DNA of 64,000 nucleotides from Amaricoccus macauensis_A (GTDB lineage: Bacteria; Pseudomonadota; Alphaproteobacteria; Rhodobacterales; Rhodobacteraceae), in the NCBI RefSeq assembly GCF_049800915.1, contig NZ_JBNAFY010000002.1:1-64000 (forward strand), read 5' to 3'. The notes under the pieces are model-generated. The model did no database searches. It was not told where the DNA came from and saw nothing but the letters and a program-made list of their open reading frames with translations. Positions 53,633-63,176 of this stretch are shown piece by piece (within the stretch, counting starts at the first letter, position 1; each line of letters starts with the position of its first letter). A program made the position numbers and the translations under genes.

Positions 53633-55897
53633 ATGTTTCAAACCCTTGAGAATCATCGGACGAAGGAGGCCAACCGGTCTTTGAAGCGATGGCTTATCCT
53701 GATTGCCTTCCTTCTCGTCCTCGGGTTTGGCGCTTTCTGGACGATGTTCCTGGACCTGCGACGTGAAGAATCGCTGCTGTTTACCGAGAATGCCGCGCTC
53801 TACGAGGACATGATCGCGTTCGAGCGAACCACGGGCTATGGCGGTTTCATCCACAATTTCAAGAACGCTGTTCTGCGCCCGGACGAGCCGGTCTACCTCG
53901 CGTCCGCGCAGGATCATCTGACCGAGGCCCTGGTGGTCCTTGATCGGATCGAAGGCAGGATGGCCGCGGCCGGAGCCGAGATCGACCTCGGACCGGTCCG
54001 CTCGGCGCTCGAGCAATACAGGGAGATGGTCGCGGTTCTCGAACGGACCGCGCCTCTCAGCCTCCCGGCGCGGGAACTCGACGACCTGGTGCGTACGCCC
54101 GACGATCTGGCGGTTGTGGCGCTTGTCTCGCTCGTGGCGCAGGCGCGGGAGGACATCACTGTGCGCATCGCGGCCGTCGAGCTTCGGCTGTTCCGGCTGA
54201 GTATCGTGACCGCGGCGTTCAACGCTCTGCTGCTTGGGGCTGGAATCGCCACATTCATGGTTCTGCGCCGCAGGGAGCAGGCCAGTCTGGACTCGGTCGA
54301 ACTCGTCAACGCACGGCTCCAGATGGTGCTTGAGACCTCGACAAACGGCGTCGTGGCGGTGGACGTGCGTGAGCAGGTCGTCCTTGCGAATGACGTGGCG
54401 CGCCAAATGCTCGGGTTGCCGGCGGGCATTCCCCCGTTTCCGTGGAAGAGCGATGGGGTGTTTCTCAATGCGGAGGATCTCAATCCGCTCGACGACAAGG
54501 CGCATCCGGTTCTGCGGGCGCTGGCGGGCGAGGCGTTTCGCGGCGAGATCGTGGCGATCAAGGTGCCGCTTCAGGCCGGCACACGCTACCTGAGGGTTTC
54601 GGCGCGCCATGTGGAGCCAGGATCGCAGGCGCTCTACCCGGATGTCGAGATCCGGCTGGTGCTGATCTTCGAGGACGTGACCGAGCAGGAGGTCAACCGC
54701 CAGAAGTTCGAACGCGCAGGGCGGCTCGACGCGCTGGGGCAGCTCACGGGCGGTATTGCTCACGATTTCAATAACATACTCGCCTCGATCATGTATGCGA
54801 TCGAGCTTTCGCTCTCCGACCCGCTGCCGGACAAGGCGCGCGATTGGCTGACGCGCGCGCGACGCTCCGTCGGGCGCGGCTCGGACTTGGCACGGCGGCT
54901 TCTGGCGTTTGCACGTCAACAACCGGGCATCGCGCAATCAAGGCCGGTTCGCGAGGTTCTGTCCGAGATCGAAAGCCTCGCGCGGCCGGCCATAGAGGCG
55001 ACCATAGAGATCGAGATCGAATGCCCGGAAGAGGAGCTCATGATCTTCTGCGATCCGGGTCAACTTGAAAATTCCCTTCTAAACCTGATACTTAACAGCC
55101 GGGATGCGATCCGACAGTCCGGGATGGGGAACCGGATCAAGGTCGCCGCGCGTGCCATCGACAGGCCGCTGATCGCGGACCCGGGGATCACGCCGGGACC
55201 GGATGGGGCGATCGAGCCGAGCACGACGCCGATGCGGACCCAGTTCCAGAAGAGCCAGCGCTTCATCGAGATCTCGGTCACGGACAACGGTCCGGGCATG
55301 TCGAGCGAAGTGAAGCGCCGGGCCATCGATCCGTTCTTCACCACCAAGGGACAGAACATGGGGTCGGGCCTGGGGCTCTCCATCGTCTACGGCTTCGTGC
55401 AGCAGTCGGGCGGAGAAATGCGTGTCTATTCAGAGCCCAAGCTCGGGACGACCGTGCGGATGCTCATTCCGCGGGGTGCGGATCTCGGTGCGGCGGGGGA
55501 GGTGCAGACGCGGCTTCCGACACCCCTGGGGCAGGCCGAGAGATTGCTGCTGGTGGAGGACGACGAAGGGCTTCTGCGGATGCTGGAGGACGTGGTCACA
55601 TCCCTGGGTTATCGTTACATATCAGCGAGTTCCGGGGCGGAGGCGCTTCGGGTCATCGATGACGGGGCGGAGTTCGATCTGCTGCTCACCGACATCGTGA
55701 TGCCGGGAAGCCTCGATGGCTACGAGCTGGCCCGCGAACTGCGTGATCGCCAGCCGGACGTGCCTGTCGTCTACATGTCGGGGTATGCTGGCCTCGAGGG
55801 CAATAATGTAGGGTCCGTGGCGGGGCCGTGGATCCAGAAACCCTGCACCGCGGGGGATCTGGCGCGGGTTCTGCGCTCGTCGCTCAACAGCAGCTGA
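53633..55897 (+). CDS. Hybrid sensor histidine kinase with C-terminal receiver domain
   Basis: The 754-residue protein has membrane helices at about residues 19-38 and 190-212 enclosing a helical periplasmic sensor of about 150 residues. A PAS-like domain follows (LQMVLETSTNGVVAVDVREQVVLAN), then the dimerisation box GGIAHDFNNILASI with the phospho-His. The HATPase has N (LNLILNSRDAIR), G1 (VTDNGPGM) and G2 (GSGLGLSIVYGF). A C-terminal receiver follows (LLVEDDEG; phospho-Asp in LLTDIVMPGS; Lys in IQKPC). No DNA-binding output domain, so another regulator or phosphotransfer protein should take the signal. The signal is unknown. Array 4 lies 29 bp after the stop. Confidence 0.92.
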   Translation: MFQTLENHRTKEANRSLKRWLILIAFLLVLGFGAFWTMFLDLRREESLLFTENAALYEDMIAFERTTGYGGFIHNFKNAVLRPDEPVYLASAQDHLTEALVVLDRIEGRMAAAGAEIDLGPVRSALEQYREMVAVLERTAPLSLPARELDDLVRTPDDLAVVALVSLVAQAREDITVRIAAVELRLFRLSIVTAAFNALLLGAGIATFMVLRRREQASLDSVELVNARLQMVLETSTNGVVAVDVREQVVLANDVARQMLGLPAGIPPFPWKSDGVFLNAEDLNPLDDKAHPVLRALAGEAFRGEIVAIKVPLQAGTRYLRVSARHVEPGSQALYPDVEIRLVLIFEDVTEQEVNRQKFERAGRLDALGQLTGGIAHDFNNILASIMYAIELSLSDPLPDKARDWLTRARRSVGRGSDLARRLLAFARQQPGIAQSRPVREVLSEIESLARPAIEATIEIEIECPEEELMIFCDPGQLENSLLNLILNSRDAIRQSGMGNRIKVAARAIDRPLIADPGITPGPDGAIEPSTTPMRTQFQKSQRFIEISVTDNGPGMSSEVKRRAIDPFFTTKGQNMGSGLGLSIVYGFVQQSGGEMRVYSEPKLGTTVRMLIPRGADLGAAGEVQTRLPTPLGQAERLLLVEDDEGLLRMLEDVVTSLGYRYISASSGAEALRVIDDGAEFDLLLTDIVMPGSLDGYELARELRDRQPDVPVVYMSGYAGLEGNNVGSVAGPWIQKPCTAGDLARVLRSSLNSS

Positions 55898-55925
55898 TTC
55901 GGGCCCGGAACCTGCCGAAATCCGC

Positions 55926-55976
55926 GTATGGAATCGGTATGGAAACCGTATGGCTTCGATATGGCTGAAAGTATGG
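55926..55976 (+). repeat. Phased 11-bp ATG array 4 (GTATGG type)
   Basis: TATGG occurs at 55927, 55938, 55949 and 55960 (11-bp pitch) and again at 55972 (12 bp). The units are ATGGAATCGGT, ATGGAAACCGT and ATGGCTTCGAT, then ATGGCTGAAAG. The flank AATCCGC before the first unit equals that of array 3. It lies in the 302-bp gap 55898-56199; the rest of the gap shows nothing recognised. Confidence 0.88.
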
Positions 55977-56199
55977 CTCGGGGGTGCGCGGCCCTTCGAC
56001 CCGGCGAAAGGCAAACCGGACATCATGGGGCATCCGACCTGGCCGTTGCGCGGACGGGCGGCGGAGCGGGCCATGCCCGAGATGGCGCCTTGCAACGGCC
56101 CGGAGGGCGATGCCGGAACGGTGCGTGACCCGCCCTTGTCTCCCGCATGGTCAGAGCATAGAAGCCAATGAACGGTTTCCGCGGAGGAATGGCCCCTCG

Positions 56200-58068
56200 A
56201 TGCTCAATATTTTCCGATCCAAACGCTCCAGCGTCTTCGTCTGGATCATCGTGGGGCTGCTGATCATCGGTCTGGCCGGGTTCGGGATCGGCACGAGTGG
56301 CGGCCTGTCGAGCCAGGACGTCGCGCGGGTCGGGGAAGAGCGGGTTCCGGCAGAGGAATACGCCCAGGCGCTTGACCAGGATATGCGGAACCTGACGGCG
56401 CAGACCGGCCAGAGCTTCACCATGGAGCAGGCGCGGGCCTTCGGGATCGACCGGGTGACGCTTCTGCGGCTGGTGAACAATGCAGCCCTCGACGGCGAGG
56501 CCAAGCGGCTCGGCATCTCGGTCGGAGACGCGGCCATACGCGAGCAGCTTCAGCAGATCAGCGCCTTTCGGACCGCGGACGGTTTCAGCCGGGAGGCCTA
56601 TCTCAACGCGCTGAACCGGATCGGAACCAACACCGCGGATTTCGAGACCTCGATCCGGGAGGACGTGGCACGCTCGATCTTCCTCAACAGCGTGATCTCG
56701 AGCGCCGCGATGCCCGGAGCGGCCGCGGATGCCCTGACGGCCTATGTGGGCGAGGAGCGCAGCTTCGACTGGGTGATGCTGAGCGAGGTCGATCTCATCG
56801 AGCCGCTGGCCGAGGCCGATGAGGCCGAGCTCGAAGCCTTCCACGAAGAAAACCAGGACCGCTACATGAAGCCCGAAACCCAGCGGGTGTCCTATGCCAT
56901 CGCGTCGCCCGAGGCGCTGGCGCAGGCGCTGGAGTTGCCGGAGGACGAGCTGCGCGCGGTCTACGAGGCCGAGCGCTCCCGCTTCGAGGTGCCCGAGCGG
57001 CGGCTTCTGGAGCGGATCGGGTTCGGCACCGAGGCCGAAGCCGAGGACGCCATGGCGCGCATCGAGGCGGGCGAGGCGACCTTCGACGATATCGCCGGGC
57101 AGCGCGGGCTCGTGGCGGCCGATATGGACATGGGCCTCGTGCCCGCGGACCGGCTGCTGGCGGAGGCGCGCGAGATCGTCTTCGGCATCACGGAACCGGG
57201 GGTGGTCGGACCTGCGCCTTCGCCGCTGGGGCCCTCGCTCTACCGGGTGAACGCGATCTTCGAAGCGCAGGTGACGCCCTTCGAGGAGGCCCGCGAGGAC
57301 ATCCGGCAGGAGCGTGCGCTTGACGAGGCGGAGATCAGCATCCGCGACGATCTGCCGCATATCGAGGATCTGATCGCGGGTGGGGCGACGCTCGAGGAGA
57401 TCGCCGATGAAACGATCATGGAACTCGGCGAAACAGAGGTGAGCAGCGAAAGCACCGGACCCATCGCCACCGACCCGAATTTCCGCGAGGCGCTCGCCGA
57501 TGCGCGGGAAGCCGAGGAGACCGATCTGGTGGAACTCGAGGACGGGTCCTTCGTGACGCTGCGTCTTGAGGGCACCGACCCTGCCTCGCCGCTGTCGCTC
57601 GACGAGGTGCGCACGCGTGTCGCGGACGATCTCCGGGCGGAGCGGCTGCGCGCGGCGCTCGGTGCCGAAGCGGAGGCCCTGGTGGCGGAACTGGAAGCCG
57701 GAACGCCGCTGGCCGAGGTTGCGGAGGGACGGGAACTCGACGTGTTCACGGCCGGACCGATGGCCCGCTCGGACGAGGTGCCGGCAGGCGCACCGGCGGG
57801 GCTCGTGGAGGCGGTCTTCGAGGCGGAAGAGGGCGGTGTCGCCTCGTCCGAGGGCGATGGAACCGTGGCGGTCGCGCATGTGACGGAGATCCTGCCTTAT
57901 GACGGCGGGGAGGGCGAACTTCTGGCCTTCCGCGACGAGGTGGCCGCACAGCTCGACGCTCAGGTTCAGGAGGACCTGCGCATGGCGCTGGTCGGGGCGA
58001 TCCGCGACGATGTGGGTGTGCGGCTGAACCAGGAGGTGATCGACGCGACCCTCGAGCAGTTCCAGTGA
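56200..58068 (+). CDS. SurA/PpiD-type peptidyl-prolyl isomerase (periplasmic foldase)
   Basis: The 622-residue protein has one N-terminal membrane helix (VFVWIIVGLLIIGLAGFGIG) anchoring a periplasmic region. A SurA_N-like domain follows (VARVGEERVPAEEYAQALDQDMRNL), then a parvulin-like domain at about residues 260-380 (ERIGFGTEAEAEDAMARIEAGEATFDDIA). It resembles PpiD, which assists folding of proteins leaving the Sec translocon. Start 56200 matches the MLNIFRSKRSS opening of this family; GGAGGA lies 12 bp upstream. It lies 22 bp before trpE. Confidence 0.87.
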   Translation: MLNIFRSKRSSVFVWIIVGLLIIGLAGFGIGTSGGLSSQDVARVGEERVPAEEYAQALDQDMRNLTAQTGQSFTMEQARAFGIDRVTLLRLVNNAALDGEAKRLGISVGDAAIREQLQQISAFRTADGFSREAYLNALNRIGTNTADFETSIREDVARSIFLNSVISSAAMPGAAADALTAYVGEERSFDWVMLSEVDLIEPLAEADEAELEAFHEENQDRYMKPETQRVSYAIASPEALAQALELPEDELRAVYEAERSRFEVPERRLLERIGFGTEAEAEDAMARIEAGEATFDDIAGQRGLVAADMDMGLVPADRLLAEAREIVFGITEPGVVGPAPSPLGPSLYRVNAIFEAQVTPFEEAREDIRQERALDEAEISIRDDLPHIEDLIAGGATLEEIADETIMELGETEVSSESTGPIATDPNFREALADAREAEETDLVELEDGSFVTLRLEGTDPASPLSLDEVRTRVADDLRAERLRAALGAEAEALVAELEAGTPLAEVAEGRELDVFTAGPMARSDEVPAGAPAGLVEAVFEAEEGGVASSEGDGTVAVAHVTEILPYDGGEGELLAFRDEVAAQLDAQVQEDLRMALVGAIRDDVGVRLNQEVIDATLEQFQ

Positions 58069-58090
58069 GCATGGTGCCAAGGGTTTCGTG

Positions 58091-59605
58091 ATGAAGCTGT
58101 TTCCCGAGTTTGCCGATTTCGAGGCCGGATACGATGCCGGGCGCAACCAGGTGGTCTGGGCCCGGCTGATCGCCGATCTGGACACGCCGGTTTCGCTGAT
58201 GCTCAAGCTCACCGAGGCGCGGGCCAACAGCTTCCTTCTGGAATCGGTCACCGGCGGCGAAGTGCGCGGGCGCTATTCGATCATGGGCATGAAGCCGGAC
58301 CTGATCTGGCAGTGCAATGGCGAGACCGCGCGGATCAACCGGCAGGCGCGTTTCGACGACCGCGCCTGGGTCGAGGAGGAGGGGCATCCGCTCGACAGCC
58401 TGCGCGCGCTGATCGCGGAATCCCGCATCGATCTGCCCGATGATCTGCCCCCGATGGCCGCGGGGCTGTTCGGTTATCTCGGCTACGACATGATCCGGCT
58501 GGTGGAGCATCTGCCGGACGTGAACCCGGACCCGCTGGGGCTGGCGGACGCGGTGATGATGCGCCCCTCGGTGGTGCTGATCGTCGATGGCGTGAAGGGC
58601 GAGGTGACGGTGATCTCGCCGGCCTGGGCGAATTCGGGTCTCACGGCGCGGGCGGCCTATGCGCAGGCGGCGGAACGGGTGATGGATGCGGTGCGCGAGC
58701 TTGACCGCACACCGCTGGCCGCAGCCGGTGCGCCGGAGACGGCGGGGCTTGGCGAGCGGGTTTCGAACACGAGTTTCGAGCGCTATCGCGAGATCGTCGA
58801 GACGGCGAAGGAGTATATCGTCGCGGGCGATATCTTCCAGGTGGTGCCCTCCCAGCGCTGGGCGGCGCCATTCAACCTGCCGCCCTTCTCGCTCTATCGG
58901 GCGCTGCGCCGGACCAACCCGTCGCCCTACATGTTCTACTTCAATTTCGGCGGCTTCCAGGTGATCGGGGCGAGCCCGGAGATCCTGGTGCAGGTGCAGG
59001 GCCCGCGCGTGACGATCCGCCCCATTGCGGGAACGCGGCCGCGCGGTGCGACGCCGGAGGAGGATCTGGCGCTCGAGAAGGATCTGCTGGGCGATGCGAA
59101 GGAATGCGCCGAGCATCTGATGCTGCTCGACCTGGGGCGCAACGATGTGGGGCGTGTGGCCAAGATCGGCACGGTGGACCCGAACGAGAAGTTCGTCATC
59201 GAGCGCTACAGCCACGTGATGCACATCGTCTCGAACGTGAACGGGGAACTGGCCGAGGGCGAGGATGCGCTTTCGGCGCTGCTCGCGGGTCTGCCGGCGG
59301 GAACGGTCTCGGGCGCGCCGAAGGTGCGCGCAATGGAGATCATCGACGAGCTCGAGAGCGAGAAGCGCGGCGTCTATGGCGGCGGTGTGGGCTATTTCTC
59401 CGCGAGCGGCGACATGGATATCTGCATCGCGCTCCGCACGGCGGTGGTGAAGGACGGCACGCTCTATGTGCAGGCGGGCGGCGGTGTGGTCTACGACAGC
59501 ACGCCGGAGGCCGAGTATCAGGAGACGGTCAACAAGTCCAAGGCGCTCTTTCAGGCCGCCGAGGAGGCCATCCAGTTCGTCGGGCCCCGCGGGGGCGGAA
59601 ACTAG
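58091..59605 (+). CDS. trpE: Anthranilate synthase component I
   Basis: The 504-residue enzyme has the chorismate-binding C-terminal half: FQVVPSQRW, PSPYMFYFNFGGFQVIGASPE, RPIAGTRPRGATPEEDLALEKDLLGDAKE and GAPKVRAMEIIDELE. With a TrpG subunit it makes anthranilate from chorismate and glutamine. GTG 58088 and ATG 58091 are adjacent possible starts. No trpG, trpD or trpC follows here, and no leader peptide is visible in the 22-bp gap. Confidence 0.95.
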   Translation: MKLFPEFADFEAGYDAGRNQVVWARLIADLDTPVSLMLKLTEARANSFLLESVTGGEVRGRYSIMGMKPDLIWQCNGETARINRQARFDDRAWVEEEGHPLDSLRALIAESRIDLPDDLPPMAAGLFGYLGYDMIRLVEHLPDVNPDPLGLADAVMMRPSVVLIVDGVKGEVTVISPAWANSGLTARAAYAQAAERVMDAVRELDRTPLAAAGAPETAGLGERVSNTSFERYREIVETAKEYIVAGDIFQVVPSQRWAAPFNLPPFSLYRALRRTNPSPYMFYFNFGGFQVIGASPEILVQVQGPRVTIRPIAGTRPRGATPEEDLALEKDLLGDAKECAEHLMLLDLGRNDVGRVAKIGTVDPNEKFVIERYSHVMHIVSNVNGELAEGEDALSALLAGLPAGTVSGAPKVRAMEIIDELESEKRGVYGGGVGYFSASGDMDICIALRTAVVKDGTLYVQAGGGVVYDSTPEAEYQETVNKSKALFQAAEEAIQFVGPRGGGN

Positions 59606-59644
59606 GCCGGGGTCGCGCGGCACTGCATCTTAGGGAAACTGATT

Positions 59645-60547
59645 ATGGCCAGCCTCGACATTCTCGTGCCGCATTACCGCGATCCGGAAGGGTTGCGGAT
59701 CTCGCTGGCCTCGATCGACGAGCAGACCTGGACCGGCGACATGCGCGTCGTGATCGTGGATGACGGCTCGGAGCCCGAATATTTCCGGGAGGTCGAGGCG
59801 CAGGCGGAGGCGTTTCCGCATGAGGTGACGGTCGAGCGCAACCCGATCAACCGGGGCCGGCCCTACACCCGCAACCGGCTTCTGGATGCGGTCGACAGCC
59901 CGTTCGTGTCCTGGCTCGATGCGGGCGATGTCTGGTATCCCGACAAGCTCCGGAAGCAGTTCGAGCACATCAACCGGATGCGCTACAACGGGGTCGATGT
60001 GGATCGCCTTTGGGTCACCTGCCACTACGACTGGCAGTGGGAGGGGCGGCGCGCACGGCTGGTCGAGCAGCAGACCGATGGCGGACGGCAGTTGCGCGAG
60101 CTGATGCTGGGCCAGAAGCTCAGGGCCTATCTCTGGACGCTGCTCGGCACGCGGGAGGCCTTCCGCATTGCCGGGCGGTTCGACGAGCGGCTGCCGCGCT
60201 TGCAGGATCTCGACTATTTCATCCGCTTCGTCCTGGCGGGTGGCGAGATGGTCGTGCCGCGGCGCGCCGGGGCGCTGTGCCGCTACCACAAGTCCGACGT
60301 GGGGCGGAATGCGGGCGAGATCCGGGCCTGCAATGCGCTCATCTTCCGCAAATACTGGCCGCATCTGCAGAATTACGGCCCCTCATTCCTCAAGACGATC
60401 CGTTTCAATGCGGACATGCTCTCGGCGCGCTTCTCGCGCAACAACGGCGCGCCGCTCGGCAATCTCTACTATATCGGGCGGGCGACCATGGTTCATCCGA
60501 AGCGGGCAATCGGCGCGGCGCGGTTCCATCTGCGCAAAAGCGAGTAG
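59645..60547 (+). CDS. Family 2 glycosyltransferase
   Basis: The 300-residue GT-A enzyme has the nucleotide-sugar motifs DILVPHYRDPEGLRISLASI and VVIVDDGSEP, and a DxD-like site in SWLDAGDVWYPDK. The acceptor-side region contains RLQDLDYFIRFVLAGG. It has no membrane helices. It is 39 bp after trpE, and an OpgC-type membrane protein gene follows after 287 bp, so a glycan-related role for both is possible. Donor and acceptor unknown. Confidence 0.85.
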   Translation: MASLDILVPHYRDPEGLRISLASIDEQTWTGDMRVVIVDDGSEPEYFREVEAQAEAFPHEVTVERNPINRGRPYTRNRLLDAVDSPFVSWLDAGDVWYPDKLRKQFEHINRMRYNGVDVDRLWVTCHYDWQWEGRRARLVEQQTDGGRQLRELMLGQKLRAYLWTLLGTREAFRIAGRFDERLPRLQDLDYFIRFVLAGGEMVVPRRAGALCRYHKSDVGRNAGEIRACNALIFRKYWPHLQNYGPSFLKTIRFNADMLSARFSRNNGAPLGNLYYIGRATMVHPKRAIGAARFHLRKSE

Positions 60548-60834
60548 TTTTCGACGCGACGCCGGTAGCGCAAGCGTGTTGTCATCGGCGTCTTCGTTAA
60601 GAACGCAGGGCTTGAATTCCGAGCCGTTTTCGGTCAGAGCCACAAATTCTTCGTTCATTTCTTTTGGGTTTCTTGATCTGGGTTCAGGAAACTCTCGCAT
60701 ATCTCGGTGCGTATAAGTCGTGGAACGGTTGTCCGGCGGGGCATGGAGGGTTTGTGTCGAATGAGTAGGGTAGTCCAGTGCCAGCGCGCGTGCACCCGCA
60801 GGATCGCGCGATCCGCAATGAGGGAGGTGTGCTG

Positions 60835-62100
60835 ATGGCGCACGGTACCCAATCCGCATCCGGGCCCGACGCGGCTGCGACGGTCCCCCGTCCGCGTGAT
60901 CCGAGGCTCGACTTCTTCCGCGGACTGGCGATGTATATCATCCTGATCTCGCATGTTCCCTCGAACAAGTGGGCGGGCTGGATACCGGGACGCTTCGGCT
61001 TTTCGGACGCGACGGAGATCTTCGTTTTCTGTTCGGGCATGGCCTCGGCCATTGCCTTCGGCGCCACCTTCCGCCGGGCGGGCTGGTTCATGGGCACGGC
61101 ACGCACGCTCTTCCGCATCTGGCAGGTCTACTGGGCGCATATCGGGCTGTTCTTCTTCATCGCCATGTCGATGGCGCTGTTCGACTCGATCGGCGAACAC
61201 GAGATTTCCTACATCAAGCGTCTCAACCTCACGAGATTCTTCGACGATACGGCGCAGCAGCTCGTGGGGATGTTCACCCTGACCTATGTGCCGAACTATT
61301 TCGACATCCTGCCGATGTATCTGGTGATCCTCGCCATGATGCCGTTCGTCATGATCCTGGCGCGGTTCGATGTGCGGCTGGTCTTCGCGGTGAGCATCGG
61401 GCTCTGGCTGGTGGCGAATTTCGGGTATCTGAAGCTTCCGGCGGAGCCCTGGTCGGACCGGGAGTGGTTCTTCAACCCGTTTGGGTGGCAGCTGATCTTC
61501 TTCACCGGCTTTGCCTTCATGAGCGGCTGGCTGCCGCGACCACCTGTGAGCAAGCTGCTGATCGGCATCGCCATCGCCTATCTCGTGCTCACGACCCCCT
61601 TTTCCTCGGCGAAGGTGGTGAACTGGCTTTCGCTGGTTTCGCCCGCTGCCGCCGAGTGGAGCAAGGAGGTCTATCCCGGCATGTATCCCTTCCGGGCCAA
61701 GACGACGTTCGGCATCCTGCGGTTCCTGCATTTTCTGGCGCTGGCCTATGTGGTCTGGGTGGCCGCAGGCGAGGGCGGAAAGCGGCTCGTGGCCGCCCGC
61801 GAGGGGGTGCTGGGCCGGATCTGGATGCGGCTTCTGCGGATCATCACCACCGTGGGCCAGCAATCCCTGGCGGTCTTCATCTTTTCGATGCTGCTTGCCC
61901 AGTACATGGGCGCGGCGCTCGACGTGCTGGGGCGGTATTCGCCGATGATCGCGCTGGTGAACATCGTGGGCATCCTGCTGCTCACCGGCGAGGCCTATCT
62001 CGTGGCTTGGGTGAAGGGGCATCCCTGGCGCCAGAAGCGGGTGGTGCATGCTCATGCCCATGAACCGCCGCGCGAGGCGGCGCAACCGGCCACCATCTGA
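60835..62100 (+). CDS. OpgC-family membrane protein (glucan succinyl/acyltransferase-like)
   Basis: The 421-residue protein has about 10 membrane helices. The opening RDPRLDFFRGLAMYIILISHVP and the DATEIFVFCSGMASA segment are typical of OpgC. In relatives OpgC succinylates osmoregulated periplasmic glucans. Start 60835 (MAHGTQS) is chosen; 60778 would add an unrelated leader. Ends just before a clear terminator. Confidence 0.9.
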   Translation: MAHGTQSASGPDAAATVPRPRDPRLDFFRGLAMYIILISHVPSNKWAGWIPGRFGFSDATEIFVFCSGMASAIAFGATFRRAGWFMGTARTLFRIWQVYWAHIGLFFFIAMSMALFDSIGEHEISYIKRLNLTRFFDDTAQQLVGMFTLTYVPNYFDILPMYLVILAMMPFVMILARFDVRLVFAVSIGLWLVANFGYLKLPAEPWSDREWFFNPFGWQLIFFTGFAFMSGWLPRPPVSKLLIGIAIAYLVLTTPFSSAKVVNWLSLVSPAAAEWSKEVYPGMYPFRAKTTFGILRFLHFLALAYVVWVAAGEGGKRLVAAREGVLGRIWMRLLRIITTVGQQSLAVFIFSMLLAQYMGAALDVLGRYSPMIALVNIVGILLLTGEAYLVAWVKGHPWRQKRVVHAHAHEPPREAAQPATI

Positions 62101-62124
62101 GCTCCGAAGACCTGTCATCTGCAG

Positions 62125-62166
62125 CCGCCCGTGCACCGCGAGTGCGCGGGCGGTTCGGCTTTTTCC
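62125..62166 (+). terminator. Rho-independent terminator after opgC-like gene
   Basis: The stem CCGCCCG (62125-62131) / CGGGCGG (62147-62153), extended inward by GCAC / GTGC, is followed by TTCGGCTTTTT. Confidence 0.8.
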
Positions 62167-62209
62167 GGGCGGATTCTCGTTGCGAGCCTGCCAGGGCTCG
62201 GCTAGTGGG

Positions 62210-62230
62210 TGTTACGTTATAACATTATGT
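62210..62230 (+). promoter_or_regulatory. Putative Zur operator upstream of zinT
   Basis: The sequence TGTTACGTTATAACATTATG is centred on the palindrome GTTATAAC (62216-62223), resembling the AT-rich zinc-uptake regulator box seen before proteobacterial zinc genes. It lies about 50 bp before the zinT start. The outer arms pair only partly. Confidence 0.55.
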
Positions 62231-62276
62231 GCGCTTGGCAGGTTGCCGGTGCGCGAAGGCTGAAGAGGGGCAGAGA

Positions 62277-62987
62277 ATGCAGGTATCCTGGACGAGATGC
62301 GCGGGTGCGGTGGCGCTGGGGGCAATGGTATGCCTTGGCGGACTGGTGCAGGCGCAGGAGACCAAGGCCGAATCCGCGCATGCTCATGCGCATGGCCATG
62401 GGCATGACCACGAGCATGACCACACTGCTGCGGATGGGGAAACCCGCGATCCCGCAGCGATCTATCGTGGCGAGTTCGAGGACGACTGGATCGAGCCGCG
62501 CGAGCTGAGCGACTGGGAAGGCGACTGGCAGTCGGTCTATCCCCTGCTGGTAGACGGAACGCTCGATCCGGTGATGGCCCACAAGGCCGCGCATGGCGAG
62601 AAGACGGCCGCAGAATATCGCGCCTACTATGAGACCGGCTACGAGACGGATGTGGACCGGATCGAGATTACGGGCGATGTGGTCCGCTTCTATGCCGACG
62701 ACGGGTTCGTGGAGGGGCATTATGCCTCGGACGGCTACGAGATCCTGACCTACGAATCGGGCAATCGCGGCGTGCGCTACATCTTCGCCAAGGCCGAGGG
62801 GGATGCGGACGCACCGGCCTTCATCCAGTTCAGCGACCACATCATCGCGCCGCAGAAGGCCGGTCATTATCACCTCTACTGGGGCGATGATCGGGCGGCG
62901 CTCCTCGAGGAAGTGACGAACTGGCCGACCTATTACCCGGCCTCGTTTGATGGTGAGCAGATCGTGGAAGAGATGACGGCCCACTGA
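62277..62987 (+). CDS. zinT: ZinT-family periplasmic zinc/cadmium-binding protein
   Basis: The 236-residue protein has a signal peptide (ends LVQAQ). A His/Asp-rich stretch with about eight histidines in 20 residues (HAHAHGHGHDHEHDH) precedes the ZinT lipocalin-like domain, which includes LSDWEGDWQSVYPLLVDGTLD, RYIFAKAEG, FIQFSDHIIAP and KAGHYHLYWGDD. ZinT captures Zn2+ and hands it to ZnuABC. Start 62277 (MQVSW) follows AGAGGGG. The His-rich segment is probably a zinc antenna. Confidence 0.92.
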   Translation: MQVSWTRCAGAVALGAMVCLGGLVQAQETKAESAHAHAHGHGHDHEHDHTAADGETRDPAAIYRGEFEDDWIEPRELSDWEGDWQSVYPLLVDGTLDPVMAHKAAHGEKTAAEYRAYYETGYETDVDRIEITGDVVRFYADDGFVEGHYASDGYEILTYESGNRGVRYIFAKAEGDADAPAFIQFSDHIIAPQKAGHYHLYWGDDRAALLEEVTNWPTYYPASFDGEQIVEEMTAH

Positions 62988-63176
62988 GGCAAGAGACCCC
63001 CTCATGCGGTATCGGGACATGCCCGGTACTGCGCCCTGCTGGAGGGGGTGGTTTGGGAGAAATTCTGGCAATTTTGGCAACAGTTTCAGTAGTTAACCAT
63101 TAACTCCATGCAATATTGCCTTTAGAGCAAAATCTAATCAAATTCGCGCCCAATAGTTCAAGCTGGGGTGCTTACA

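Noticed and set aside
56087..56110. Possible fourth copy of the dispersed element (TGCAACGGCCCG)
   Set aside because: Only a dozen bases match copy B and none of the other landmarks follow.
63094..63110. Possible CtrA site before the Tat miniprotein gene (TTAA-N3-TTAA)
   Set aside because: CtrA sites need a 7-bp spacer; here it is 3 bp.
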